Assembly: GCF_030150285.1 (NCBI RefSeq)
Contig: NZ_JASLGE010000066.1
Span: forward strand, 1 to 47,050
Reading direction: 5' to 3'
Source: Pseudomonas sp.
Lineage (GTDB): Bacteria > Pseudomonadota > Gammaproteobacteria > Pseudomonadales > Pseudomonadaceae
DNA: 47,050 bases
In this document: positions 17,501-26,535 of the stretch, piece by piece
Layout of the letters: the number at the start of each line of letters is the position of its first letter
How positions within the stretch are numbered: the first letter of the stretch is position 1
The notes under the pieces: generated by a model
Database searches by the model: none
Told to the model about the DNA's origin: nothing
The model's input: only the letters and a program-made list of their open reading frames with translations
Made by a program: the position numbers and the translations under genes

Positions 17501-19421
17501 TAAAACCTTGGGCATGCAGCCGATCAAACCGGGTTTTAAGGCACCGATGCGGCTGACATCCGGCAAGGTGGGTTATCCATTGTGCGGCCTGGATGCAGGT
17601 CGCTATTCAAGGTCTGTGCAGCGCCGCGTGCGCAGCCTGAACCCTGAATTTACAGACGATCATGTCCATGCCTACCTGGACTCCATCACTGAAAGTGGCC
17701 TGGACCCCTTGGCGTATCTGCGCACCCGCAAACGCGCCAAAAAAGCGTTGCGTGAGGCCTTGCAGGCATGGGTATATGCGGCACCCGACTCGGCTTTACC
17801 CTACGATTATTCGGAGAGTCGCTACCAGGCCACACGCCTGATTCAAAGCTGCTGGCGCAAGGATTCAACCCACATGCCGTGGTTGAGTGATGCCCATGTC
17901 GACCAGTTGAGCCTTGAAGGGTTGCGCGTAGGACGCCTGCCAGAACTCCCTGAGACGGTTGTGTTCGACCATGTCAGCGAATTGAATATGAGCAATATGG
18001 AGTGCAAGGACGCGTTCGATTCGTTTCTGCTGCACTTCAAGGGTTTGACGCGGCTGTACCTGGATAACAATCAATTAACTCGCCTCCCGAGCGCGCTAAG
18101 AGAGCTGACTTATTTACGCAGCCTGTCGTTGCGGCATAACGCTCTTGCGCTGACACCCCAAGATGCCGGGTTGCTGGGGGCGTTGCCCAGGCTGGAAGTC
18201 TTGAATTTGAATGACAACCCGCTGGGCCCTTTGCTTGACTTGGGCAATCTGTCTTTTATCCGGCGCGTGTATTTGCGCCGTACCGGCATCGACGCCTGGC
18301 CGCAGGGCCTTATCTCCCGACCTTTGCTGGAGGTTGCGGACCTGCGTGAAAACCAGATTCCCGAAATCCCGGCGCTGGTCTATGAAGCGCCCGCCTTGGT
18401 GTTGCGCAACATCTCGTTGTCGGGCAACCCGCTCTCTGCCGCCAGTCGCTTTCAACTGGCCAGGTTCACCCTGCGCGGTGGGAGCAGCCTGGGCATCAAC
18501 AGCGAAGCGCTGGTCAGTGAAGCAGCCGCCTTTGAATATTGGACCCTGGGGATCACCAACCACGAATTGAGCCGCTGTGAAGGGCTGTGGAGCGGGCTGA
18601 GGGCAGAAGCGTTATCCAGCGATTTTTTTACGGTGATAAGCCGTTTGACCACGACCTCTGAAGCGCAGAGCATCCGCCAGGATCTTAGCCGCCGCGTGTG
18701 GGAAATGATCGAGGTGGCTTACCAACGACAAAATCTGCGTCTTGATCTTTTTGACCTTGCGGCCGCCCCCCGCACGTGCATCGACAGTGTGTTGTTGATC
18801 TTCAGCGAAATGGAAGTACAGGTTCTCTTGGGCAACCTGAGCATAACGGCTGCCACCCAGGAATCTGAGCTCTTGCACTTGGCTCGACGGCTGTTTCGGC
18901 TCAATAAAGTCAACGACCTTGCGCTGGAAGCGTATGCGCTCAAGGCCGCAGAACAGCCAGTATCAGGTGGACCTCTACCGGATGATGTTGAAGTGATGCT
19001 GGCCTATCGAATCGGGCTTGCCCAGCCGCTCGAATTGCCGGGGCAACCGAAAAGTATGACGTTTGTTCAGTTGGCGGGAGTCACCCAAGCGGATCTGGAC
19101 AGTGCCCGATTACGCGTGGAGCAGGCCGAGTTGACGGTGGCGCTGAATGAGTTCATCAGTAAAACCACGTTTTGGCGTAACTACCTGATTCAGAAGTATC
19201 AAAGCGAGTTTTCACGCAAGACGACTACGTTTTTCACAGAACTCAGCGACTTGTTACGTCAGTCACCCGACATGACCAGCGAGCGCTATTTGCGTCGCGT
19301 GACAGAGATTCGCAACCAGATGGACGATCGAATCGAGCAGTGGTGCCTTGAAAAAACACGGGAAGCGCTGCACCCGACGCCGCCCGTCCAACCTGCGCCT
19401 TTAGCTGCGCCGGATCAGTGA
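14592..19421 (+). CDS. Large LRR protein with C-terminal NEL-type E3 ubiquitin ligase domain (effector-like)
   Basis: A 1609-residue protein. The C-terminal ~300 residues match the NEL (IpaH/SspH-type) E3 ligase fold: TCIDSVLLIF with candidate catalytic Cys1396 where IpaH has CEDRV, LARRLFRLNKVNDLALE, DDVEVMLAYRIGLAQPLELP and GVTQADLDSARLRV. Just before it, about residues 1105-1290 form leucine-rich repeats (GLTRLYLDNNQLTRLP, YLRSLSLRHNAL, RLEVLNLNDNPLG), the usual substrate-binding part. The ~1000-residue N-terminus resembles the large DUF6543/dermonecrotic-toxin-like region of Pseudomonas NEL proteins (from memory, not searched). It has hydrophobic stretches near 404-435 and 459-484. Such proteins are thought to act inside eukaryotic host cells. 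No secretion genes, chaperone gene or classical signal peptide is visible nearby. ATG 14592 lacks a good binding site. The 3' end overlaps mnmC by 21 bases. Confidence 0.85.
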   Translation: MTDPHRYPPLDARDSTLSDLEPLELVHSHMPKWLLETSPELITALNESMAQSRAYHRLVGQKFSELEGIEAFCAPLLIAALKGPAGGTLNVFRDRLEVVRVYLSGDSTFLASLKRHSVHEEPKTLLWAALQNFSADEAQAGGFDPQSYIRLMGHPGYASTLRPHQFAALCRQLNLGLKYQQYLQRFLGVAPSGSSRPSAHEEETESNLRLLKRYDMEVDAHIAFAKKQISASAYKALLALVAQHETPRPLAPVELDGKPILLSSLSLLETAIDGVLVFSSDDVLAHPHNRLIVYIPNDPVAPLREFSALQALTDALKTSLSKPEYATFFSRFVPLSTRAVFVQKLNARPEHLGLTATHQRVTAARYLCSVQLHNMFADAQLLAVPTGVLDEREREQRWQRYKAAGLFLVNMASLFVPILGDMMLAVAVADMLAEVYEGVEDWAHGDIDHARGHLLNVARDLATTAAVVTGVAAVKKVASSLGRATQEYAEGFEAIKRDDGTARLWNKQLDHYTYTGSQQHRRHLRDAQGFFHVGGKPHVTVGDKHYAVRWDATRKQWRIPHPRRPDAYQPALLNNQAGAWQHAHERPLEWQGSTTLIGRLGPGFAALDEQTLEQVRQLTDTDNGLMRQVHFENLPPPALLQITLERFAIDRKITRFIDQMGSNRFLSAELVDLQLTLLPELPGWPEGKGLTLVDGAGFNTVEYGNVLWPTTSRIVVTPAQLDQGKVLHTVLEALAPEQVTALLGSRISLSPPPVSALAQRLGAYVSDHRRAVFERLYQRVNVSSAAQAKPVEVAFPGLPRPVAQALATSANDVEREMLGTGKVPLVLAEQARLDLHASRLNRALEGFYLEYQAGADTQLLTRHFLTQLPNWPVSAALELRAGSPQGELIERWGSPAVSPPVIVVQAQQHFERYSRQGTGYKREGQDDLLLSRALFHSLDGVQRKALGIEQAQAFDAALATLAAMNRVEAAKTLGMQPIKPGFKAPMRLTSGKVGYPLCGLDAGRYSRSVQRRVRSLNPEFTDDHVHAYLDSITESGLDPLAYLRTRKRAKKALREALQAWVYAAPDSALPYDYSESRYQATRLIQSCWRKDSTHMPWLSDAHVDQLSLEGLRVGRLPELPETVVFDHVSELNMSNMECKDAFDSFLLHFKGLTRLYLDNNQLTRLPSALRELTYLRSLSLRHNALALTPQDAGLLGALPRLEVLNLNDNPLGPLLDLGNLSFIRRVYLRRTGIDAWPQGLISRPLLEVADLRENQIPEIPALVYEAPALVLRNISLSGNPLSAASRFQLARFTLRGGSSLGINSEALVSEAAAFEYWTLGITNHELSRCEGLWSGLRAEALSSDFFTVISRLTTTSEAQSIRQDLSRRVWEMIEVAYQRQNLRLDLFDLAAAPRTCIDSVLLIFSEMEVQVLLGNLSITAATQESELLHLARRLFRLNKVNDLALEAYALKAAEQPVSGGPLPDDVEVMLAYRIGLAQPLELPGQPKSMTFVQLAGVTQADLDSARLRVEQAELTVALNEFISKTTFWRNYLIQKYQSEFSRKTTTFFTELSDLLRQSPDMTSERYLRRVTEIRNQMDDRIEQWCLEKTREALHPTPPVQPAPLAAPDQ

Positions 19422-21380
19422 CCGTACTGCAAAACGGTTAGGGTGGCACGCTTCGGCAATGCTACGGGGCAGCGGCAAGGGCTCGTTATTGATCCAGGCC
19501 GCTAACAACTCGCCCGACAGCGGTGCAGTAATCAGGCCGCGTGAGCCGTGGCCGCTGTTGACGTACAAGCCGTCTAGCCATGGGCATGGTGTGTCGGGCA
19601 CTTGGCGCGCATCCTTGGCCAGCACGGCATAGGCGTCGGCAAACGGTTGCGGATCGGCCAGAGGCCCGACGATCGGCAAATAGTCGGGGCTGGTGCAGCG
19701 AAAGGCCGCCCAGCCTTGCAAGGTGTGCGGGTTCAGTTGCGCGTGGCCTAAACGCTGCGTCATGTCCGGCGAGATCTCTGCCAGCAAATCCAGGTTGCCC
19801 TGATGCCCGGCGGGGGTCGTGGTCAGGTCTTCATTATGGAAGTCAAAGCTTGCCCCCAACGTGTGCTCGCCTAACCGGGCGGGAGCCACATAGCCTTCGG
19901 CGCAGACCACCGTGTTTAGCGCACCACTGCGGTCAGTTTCAGCCAATTGAGTGATCTGCCCGCGTATGCGCTTGAGCGGCAGACCGCTGCTGGCCGGGAA
20001 GCGCTTGACCTCCGCGGCCCCGGCGAGAATCACCACGGGTGCACTGGCCAGCACCTCATCGTCCTGGCAGGCCTGCCATTGGCCATCGATGTTGCGCAGT
20101 TGCACCACATCGTGATGGGTCAGCACCTGAACACCCGGGTGCAGGGCTTGATACTGGCACAACGCGGGAGGGTGGACCCAGCCGCCCTCGGCGTAGAACA
20201 AACCGCCATGGGCCAGTTCGATACCGGCCAGTGCCTGCGCTTCAGGTTGATCGATCAGGCGCACCAATTCGGGAGGGAAGGCGGCGGCCAGTTGCGCCTG
20301 GCGCTCGGCTTCCTTGGCATTGAAGCCCAGTTGCAGTACGCCGCAATCATCCCAGTCACGGCCGCGCTGCAAGTGTTCAAGCAGCCGACGGGTATAGCCG
20401 AATCCGCTGACAATCATTTGCGATAGGGCTGTGCCGTGGGCTGACAACTTGAGGTACAGCACGCCTTGAGGGTTGCCCGAGGCTTCCTTGGCCAAGCGCT
20501 CGTGGCGCTCCAGAAGGCTGACGTGCCAACCCCGGCGAGCGAGGCTGTTGGCGCTGGCGCAACCGGCCAGGCCACCACCGATCACCAGCGCTTTGCGCTC
20601 GCCGGCCACCTGCGGTGGGCGTGCATACCAAGGCTTGATGGCTGTTGATACCGGCGCGGCTTCAGGTGCACCCAAAAAGGTGCCGCGCAAAATTTCCCAC
20701 TTGTGGCCGATGCCCGGGGTGCGACGCATCTTGAATCCGGCCTCATTCAGCGCCCGGCGTACCCAGCCGGTGCTGGTGAAGGTGCTGAGGGTGGACGCGG
20801 GCGCGGCCAGGCGGGCCAGTTGCGCGAACAGCTCAGGAGTCCACATGTCCGGGTTTTTGGCCGGGGCAAAACCGTCCAGAAACCAGGCGTCCACGTGGGC
20901 ATCCAGCAGCGGCAACTGTTCCAATGCGTCGCCGATCAACAGCGTCAGGGTCACTCGGCCTTGCGCCAGCGTCAGCGTCTGAAACCCCGGGTGAATGGCA
21001 ACGTAAGCGGCCAGCAGTTGTTCGCTGTAAGTCGCCAGTTCCGGCCAGAGCGCCAGGGCGCGCTGCAGGTCGTCGCGAGTCAACGGGTATTTTTCAACGC
21101 TGATGAAATGCAGGCGGGCGTCCGGCCGAGCCGTTTGCTCGAACAGTTGCCAGGCGCAGAGAAAATTCAGGCCGGTACCGAAACCGGTTTCACCGATCAC
21201 CAGTGGCTGGTGGGCGGGCAGGGCAGCGAAGCGCTCTTTGAGCGCGTTCTGCTCGATAAACACATAGCGGGTTTCTTCCAGGCCGGATTTGTCTGAAAAA
21301 TACACGTCGTCAAACACCCGCGAATGGGGGCGTCCTTGGTCATCCCAGTCAATCTGGGCATTGGGCAGTTCAGTAGTCAT
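19401..21380 (-). CDS. mnmC: Bifunctional tRNA mnm5s2U biosynthesis protein MnmC
   Basis: A 659-residue fusion that completes the wobble-uridine modification mnm5s2U34 in tRNAs for Lys, Glu and Gln. The N-terminal ~240 residues are the MnmC2 (MnmD) methyltransferase, with SAM-binding VIGETGFGTG at 61-70 and the acidic DAWFLDGFAPAKNPDMW loop. The rest is the MnmC1 FAD-dependent oxidoreductase that removes the carboxymethyl group, starting with the dinucleotide fold VIGGGLAGCASANSLARRGW near 263 and ending with the FAD-contacting NSGHGSRGLITAP. ATG at 21378-21380 gives the family start. Its last 21 bases overlap the 3' end of the convergent NEL gene, leaving no space for a terminator between them. 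Confidence 0.95.
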   Translation of the reverse strand: MTTELPNAQIDWDDQGRPHSRVFDDVYFSDKSGLEETRYVFIEQNALKERFAALPAHQPLVIGETGFGTGLNFLCAWQLFEQTARPDARLHFISVEKYPLTRDDLQRALALWPELATYSEQLLAAYVAIHPGFQTLTLAQGRVTLTLLIGDALEQLPLLDAHVDAWFLDGFAPAKNPDMWTPELFAQLARLAAPASTLSTFTSTGWVRRALNEAGFKMRRTPGIGHKWEILRGTFLGAPEAAPVSTAIKPWYARPPQVAGERKALVIGGGLAGCASANSLARRGWHVSLLERHERLAKEASGNPQGVLYLKLSAHGTALSQMIVSGFGYTRRLLEHLQRGRDWDDCGVLQLGFNAKEAERQAQLAAAFPPELVRLIDQPEAQALAGIELAHGGLFYAEGGWVHPPALCQYQALHPGVQVLTHHDVVQLRNIDGQWQACQDDEVLASAPVVILAGAAEVKRFPASSGLPLKRIRGQITQLAETDRSGALNTVVCAEGYVAPARLGEHTLGASFDFHNEDLTTTPAGHQGNLDLLAEISPDMTQRLGHAQLNPHTLQGWAAFRCTSPDYLPIVGPLADPQPFADAYAVLAKDARQVPDTPCPWLDGLYVNSGHGSRGLITAPLSGELLAAWINNEPLPLPRSIAEACHPNRFAVRSLIRRS

Positions 21381-21519
21381 GTGCAGCTCGGCAACGGCAA
21401 GGCGGGCATTCTAGCCGATCGATGGCGCAGAGAATGAAGCAGCGCGCATTGATGAGGTTTGTTCCTACGAAAAACGTAGCAATCCGCTAGGCTAGTGGCA
21501 TCTTGCGAGGAAGCCATCC

Positions 21520-23025
21520 ATGTTTGAATCCGCCGAAATTGGTCATTTCATCGATAAAGAAACCTACGACGCAGAGGCTCCTATCCTGCGTGAAGCCTTG
21601 CTGGAGGCTCAATACGAATTGCAGCAGCAGAAGCGGGCCGCCGTCATTGTGCTCATCAACGGCATTGAAGGAGCCGGCAAGGGCGAAACGGTCAAGTTGC
21701 TGAGTGAGTGGATGGACCCCCGGCTGATTGAGGTTCGCACCTTCGAACGCCAGACCGACGAAGAGATGGCGCACCCTCCCGCTTGGCGATATTGGCGTCA
21801 GTTACCGGCAAAAGGCCGGATGGGCGTGCTCTTCGGCAATTGGTACAGCCAGATGTTACAGGGCCGGGTGCACGGTCTGTTCAAGGACGCGGTGCTGGAT
21901 CAGGCGATCACGGCCGCTGAACGTCTGGAAAAAATGCTGTGTGACGAAGGCGCGGTGATCGTCAAGTTCTGGTTTCACCTGTCCAAAAAGCAAATGAAAG
22001 CCCGCTTGAAGGCGCTTAAGGACGACCCTTTGCACAGTTGGCGCATCAGCCCGCTCGATTGGCAGCAGTCGGAAATCTACGACCGTTTTGTGCGTTTCGG
22101 CGAGCGGGTAATTCGGCGTACCAGTCGAGACTACGCGCCGTGGAACATTGTGGAAGGTGTCGACCCGAATTACCGCAGCCTGACCGTGGGGAAAATTTTG
22201 CTGGAAAGCCTGCAAGCGGCCCTCGATATCCCCAAGACCAAAAACCGCCCGAGCCATGTGCCTCCGTTGCTGGAGTCTTTGGATGGGTTGACCCTGCTGG
22301 ACTGTCTGGACCTGACCCGTCGCCTCGAAAAAGATGACTACCAGGAGCAACTGATTACCGAGCAGGCTCGTTTGTCAGGGTTGATGCGGGATAAGCGCAT
22401 GAGCCGTCATGCGTTGGTGGCCGTTTTTGAAGGCAATGATGCCGCCGGTAAGGGAGGGGCGATTAGACGTGTTGCCGGTGCCCTCGACCCGCGCCAATAC
22501 CGGATAGTGCCGATTGCAGCGCCTTCAGAAGACGAGCGGGCCCAACCCTACCTGTGGCGCTTTTGGCGACAGATTCCGGCACGGGGGGCGTTTACCATTT
22601 TTGACCGTTCGTGGTATGGCCGCGTGTTGGTGGAGCGGGTCGAAGGCTTCTGCACCCAAGCGGACTGGATGCGGGCGTACGGTGAGATCAATGAATTTGA
22701 GGAGCAACTGAGTCACGCGGGCGTTGTGGTCGTCAAGTTTTGGCTGGCGATTGACAAAGACACTCAATTGGAACGGTTCCAGGAGCGCGAAACGATTCCG
22801 TTCAAACGCTTTAAAATCACCGAAGAAGACTGGCGTAACCGGGAGAAGTGGGATCAGTACCGGGCGGCGGTGTGCGATATGGTTGACCGTACCAGCACCG
22901 AAATTTCACCCTGGACCCTGATTGAAGCCAATGACAAGCGCTGGGCGCGGGTCAAAGTGCTGCGCACGATCAACGAGGCGCTTGAAGCCGCCTTCGAAAA
23001 AACGGGCAAACATCAGAAAAAATAA
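21520..23025 (+). CDS. pap: Polyphosphate:AMP phosphotransferase (tandem PPK2 domains)
   Basis: A 501-residue protein made of two PPK2 domains, which transfers phosphate from inorganic polyphosphate to AMP to give ADP. Domain 1 (about 20-245) has a P-loop GIEGAGKGE at 48-56; domain 2 (about 280-495) has EGNDAAGKGGA near 304-314. The lid/catalytic stretch after the P-loop differs: the second domain keeps the canonical FDRSWYGRVLVERVEGF, while the first reads FGNWYSQML, lacking the Asp-Arg. By family precedent the C-terminal half is expected to carry catalysis, which fits. ATG 21520 is preceded by GAGGAAG. It is transcribed away from mnmC across a 139-base gap. Confidence 0.94.
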   Translation: MFESAEIGHFIDKETYDAEAPILREALLEAQYELQQQKRAAVIVLINGIEGAGKGETVKLLSEWMDPRLIEVRTFERQTDEEMAHPPAWRYWRQLPAKGRMGVLFGNWYSQMLQGRVHGLFKDAVLDQAITAAERLEKMLCDEGAVIVKFWFHLSKKQMKARLKALKDDPLHSWRISPLDWQQSEIYDRFVRFGERVIRRTSRDYAPWNIVEGVDPNYRSLTVGKILLESLQAALDIPKTKNRPSHVPPLLESLDGLTLLDCLDLTRRLEKDDYQEQLITEQARLSGLMRDKRMSRHALVAVFEGNDAAGKGGAIRRVAGALDPRQYRIVPIAAPSEDERAQPYLWRFWRQIPARGAFTIFDRSWYGRVLVERVEGFCTQADWMRAYGEINEFEEQLSHAGVVVVKFWLAIDKDTQLERFQERETIPFKRFKITEEDWRNREKWDQYRAAVCDMVDRTSTEISPWTLIEANDKRWARVKVLRTINEALEAAFEKTGKHQKK

Positions 23026-23037
23026 ACGCTAGCCATA

Positions 23038-23074
23038 CGCTTGCAGGTGAGGCCGGCCCTGGCACCTGCAAGCG
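23038..23074. terminator. Bidirectional hairpin between pap and fumC
   Basis: A perfect 12-base inverted repeat (CGCTTGCAGGTG / CACCTGCAAGCG) with a 13-base GGCC-rich loop fills the 57-base gap between the convergent pap and fumC stop codons. No T-run is seen on either side, but position and symmetry suggest transcription termination for both genes. Confidence 0.6.
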
Positions 23075-23082
23075 GCCTGGGG

Positions 23083-24477
<1,395 letters not shown>

Positions 24478-24672
24478 CAGGCGGTTGCTCCTCAATGTTT
24501 AATCCAAGAGCTTAGGTGCTGATTCGCCCCGGGGGTTCAATCTTTGGGTTTAAAGGTGTTTTGTCCGGTTGATGAGAACGGCTATCACGCTCGGGGTTGA
24601 GTGACACACTTTGTTAGGCGCAGAATGGTTGCCCTTGGGGTTCGACCTCGCTTGCTAGATAAAGGAAACTCG

Positions 24673-25185
24673 ATGACTCGTTTTCGCGCCCTCTGTACTG
24701 CAGCTGTTCTGGTCTGTGCCAGCGGCCAGGTGTTTGCCGATGCAGCCAGCCACGCCGCCAGTGCTGAAACGTTCCTGAAGCTGGCACATGCCGACAAGCT
24801 GGGCACCCCGGTGTACATGCAGGTACAGCAAATGTTTGCCCAGCGCTTTGAGCAGACCAAGGCACCGGCTTCCAAAAAGGCCTTGCTGGAAACCTATCAG
24901 GCCAAGGCCAATACCGCTCTGGACCAGGCCATTGGCTGGAACAAGCTGAAGCCGGACATGGTCAAGCTGTACACCACCAACTTCACTGAATCCGAACTCA
25001 AGGACCTGGTTGCTTTCTACCAGTCGCCGCTGGGCAAAAAGGTTCTGGAAAAAATGCCGCAACTGACTCAGCAATCTGCCCAAATGACCCAGGCCAAGCT
25101 GGAGAGCGCAGTACCTGTCGTCAACAAGTTGCTGGCTGACATGACCGCCGAGCTGGAGCCTGCGGCCCCGGCCAAGAAGAAGTAA
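24673..25185 (+). CDS. DUF2059 domain protein, exported
   Basis: A 170-residue protein with a clear Sec signal peptide (MTRFRALCTAAVLVCASG, cleavage probably at VFA-DA), then a soluble helical domain. Family stretches of DUF2059 are visible: WNKLKPDMVKLYTTNFTESE and LKDLVAFYQSPLGKKVLEKM. The function of this family is unknown; it is periplasmic by prediction. The start at 24673 is supported by AAAGGAA eight bases upstream; an in-frame start at 24601 would bury the signal peptide. The C-terminus is rich in Ala, Pro and Lys. bolA follows 11 bases later. Confidence 0.9.
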   Translation: MTRFRALCTAAVLVCASGQVFADAASHAASAETFLKLAHADKLGTPVYMQVQQMFAQRFEQTKAPASKKALLETYQAKANTALDQAIGWNKLKPDMVKLYTTNFTESELKDLVAFYQSPLGKKVLEKMPQLTQQSAQMTQAKLESAVPVVNKLLADMTAELEPAAPAKKK

Positions 25186-25196
25186 GCGGAGCCTGA

Positions 25197-25493
25197 ATGA
25201 GCATGCAACACCGTATTGAAACGACGCTAAGTGCGTTGCAACCCGAGCACCTGACCGTGCTGGATGAAAGCCATATGCACAGTCGCGGGTTGCAGACCCA
25301 CTTCAAGGCCGTGGTCGTCAGCGAGCAGTTTGCCGGGCTTAACAGCGTCAAGCGCCATCAGAAGGTTTACGCCGTGCTGGGTGAACTGATGGGTGAGTTC
25401 CATGCGTTGGCGCTGCACACGTACACGCCTGAAGAATGGGCGAAAATCGGTACCGCACCGGCCTCACCGGTGTGTGCCGGCGGTGGGCACTGA
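25197..25493 (+). CDS. bolA: BolA family transcriptional/iron-sulfur regulator
   Basis: A 98-residue BolA protein. These small class II KH-like proteins bind monothiol glutaredoxins through shared Fe-S clusters and in E. coli affect morphology and biofilm genes. The family core is clear: DESHMHSRGLQTHFKAVVVSEQFAGLNSVKRHQKVYAVLGELM, including the conserved HxxH-type ligand region and the RH motif. GGAG precedes the ATG by eight bases. It closes the two-gene unit with the DUF2059 gene, and a strong terminator follows. Confidence 0.95.
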   Translation: MSMQHRIETTLSALQPEHLTVLDESHMHSRGLQTHFKAVVVSEQFAGLNSVKRHQKVYAVLGELMGEFHALALHTYTPEEWAKIGTAPASPVCAGGGH

Positions 25494-25518
25494 CCGGGTG
25501 TTTTGCTAGAATCCGCAG

Positions 25519-25546
25519 CGCGCCGCTTTGTCGGCGCGTTTTTTTT
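25519..25546 (+). terminator. Rho-independent terminator after bolA
   Basis: Stem CGCGCCG / CGGCGCG with loop CTTTGT followed by eight consecutive T residues. This is the cleanest intrinsic terminator in the window and it separates bolA from trhO. Confidence 0.9.
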
Positions 25547-25594
25547 AGCATCCGGTTCACCCTTTGCGAGGGTAGCCACCTGGAGAAATACGCG

Positions 25595-26533
25595 ATGACC
25601 GCGCCTATTGTTGTTGCTGCACTGTATAAATTTGTCACCCTGCAAGATTACGTCGAATTGCGCGAGCCGTTGCTCAAGGCCATGGTCGATAACGGCATCA
25701 AAGGCACTCTGCTGATTGCCGAAGAAGGGATCAACGGTACCGTCTCGGGGAGCCGTGAAGGCATTGACGGGCTGATTGCCTGGCTCAAGAGCGACCCGCG
25801 CATGGTCGATATCGACCACAAGGAATCTTACTGTGACGACCAGCCGTTCTATCGGACCAAGGTCAAGCTGAAGAAAGAAATCGTGACACTCGGCGTTGAA
25901 GGCGTAGACCCGAACAAGAAAGTCGGGACCTACGTCGACCCCGAGAACTGGAACGCGCTGATCAGTGATCCAGAAGTATTGTTGATCGACACACGCAACG
26001 ACTATGAAGTCTCGATCGGTACCTTTGAAGGGGCTATCGACCCGAAGACCACCAGTTTTCGCGAATTTCCCGACTACATCAAAGCCCATTTCGACCCGGC
26101 CAAGCACAAGAAAATCGCCATGTTCTGCACGGGCGGCATTCGCTGTGAAAAAGCCTCGAGCTACATGCTGAGCGAAGGCTACGAAGAGGTTTACCACCTC
26201 AAGGGCGGAATTCTGAAGTACCTCGAAGAGGTGCCGCAGGAAGAGACCAAGTGGCAAGGCGATTGCTTCGTGTTCGATAACCGCGTCACAGTGCGGCACG
26301 ACCTGAGCGAGGGTGAGTACGATCAGTGCCACGCCTGTCGTACACCGATCAGCACAGCCGACCGCGAGTCCGAGCATTATCAGCCGGGCGTCAGTTGCCC
26401 GCACTGCTGGGACACGCTGAGCGAGAAAACTCGCCGCAGCGCTATCGACCGGCAAAAGCAGATTGACCTGGCCAAGGCCCGCAATCAGCCGCACCCGATT
26501 GGCCACAATTACCGTAAACCTGCCGAGGCTTGA
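25595..26533 (+). CDS. trhO: tRNA uridine(34) hydroxylase TrhO (rhodanese family)
   Basis: A 312-residue protein that hydroxylates U34 of certain tRNAs to ho5U in an oxygen-dependent reaction, the first step towards cmo5U or mo5U. It has an N-terminal acylphosphatase-like domain (TLLIAEEGINGTVSGSREGID), a rhodanese domain with active-site loop FCTGGIRCEKA (Cys178, matching the essential Cys of E. coli YceA/TrhO), and a Cys-rich C-terminal tail (CHACRTPIS, SCPHCWDTL). ATG at 25595 follows TGGAG at a spacing of nine bases. The reading frame opens earlier but would run through the bolA terminator. The DsbA-like gene begins two bases after its stop. Confidence 0.94.
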   Translation: MTAPIVVAALYKFVTLQDYVELREPLLKAMVDNGIKGTLLIAEEGINGTVSGSREGIDGLIAWLKSDPRMVDIDHKESYCDDQPFYRTKVKLKKEIVTLGVEGVDPNKKVGTYVDPENWNALISDPEVLLIDTRNDYEVSIGTFEGAIDPKTTSFREFPDYIKAHFDPAKHKKIAMFCTGGIRCEKASSYMLSEGYEEVYHLKGGILKYLEEVPQEETKWQGDCFVFDNRVTVRHDLSEGEYDQCHACRTPISTADRESEHYQPGVSCPHCWDTLSEKTRRSAIDRQKQIDLAKARNQPHPIGHNYRKPAEA

Positions 26534-26535
26534 TC

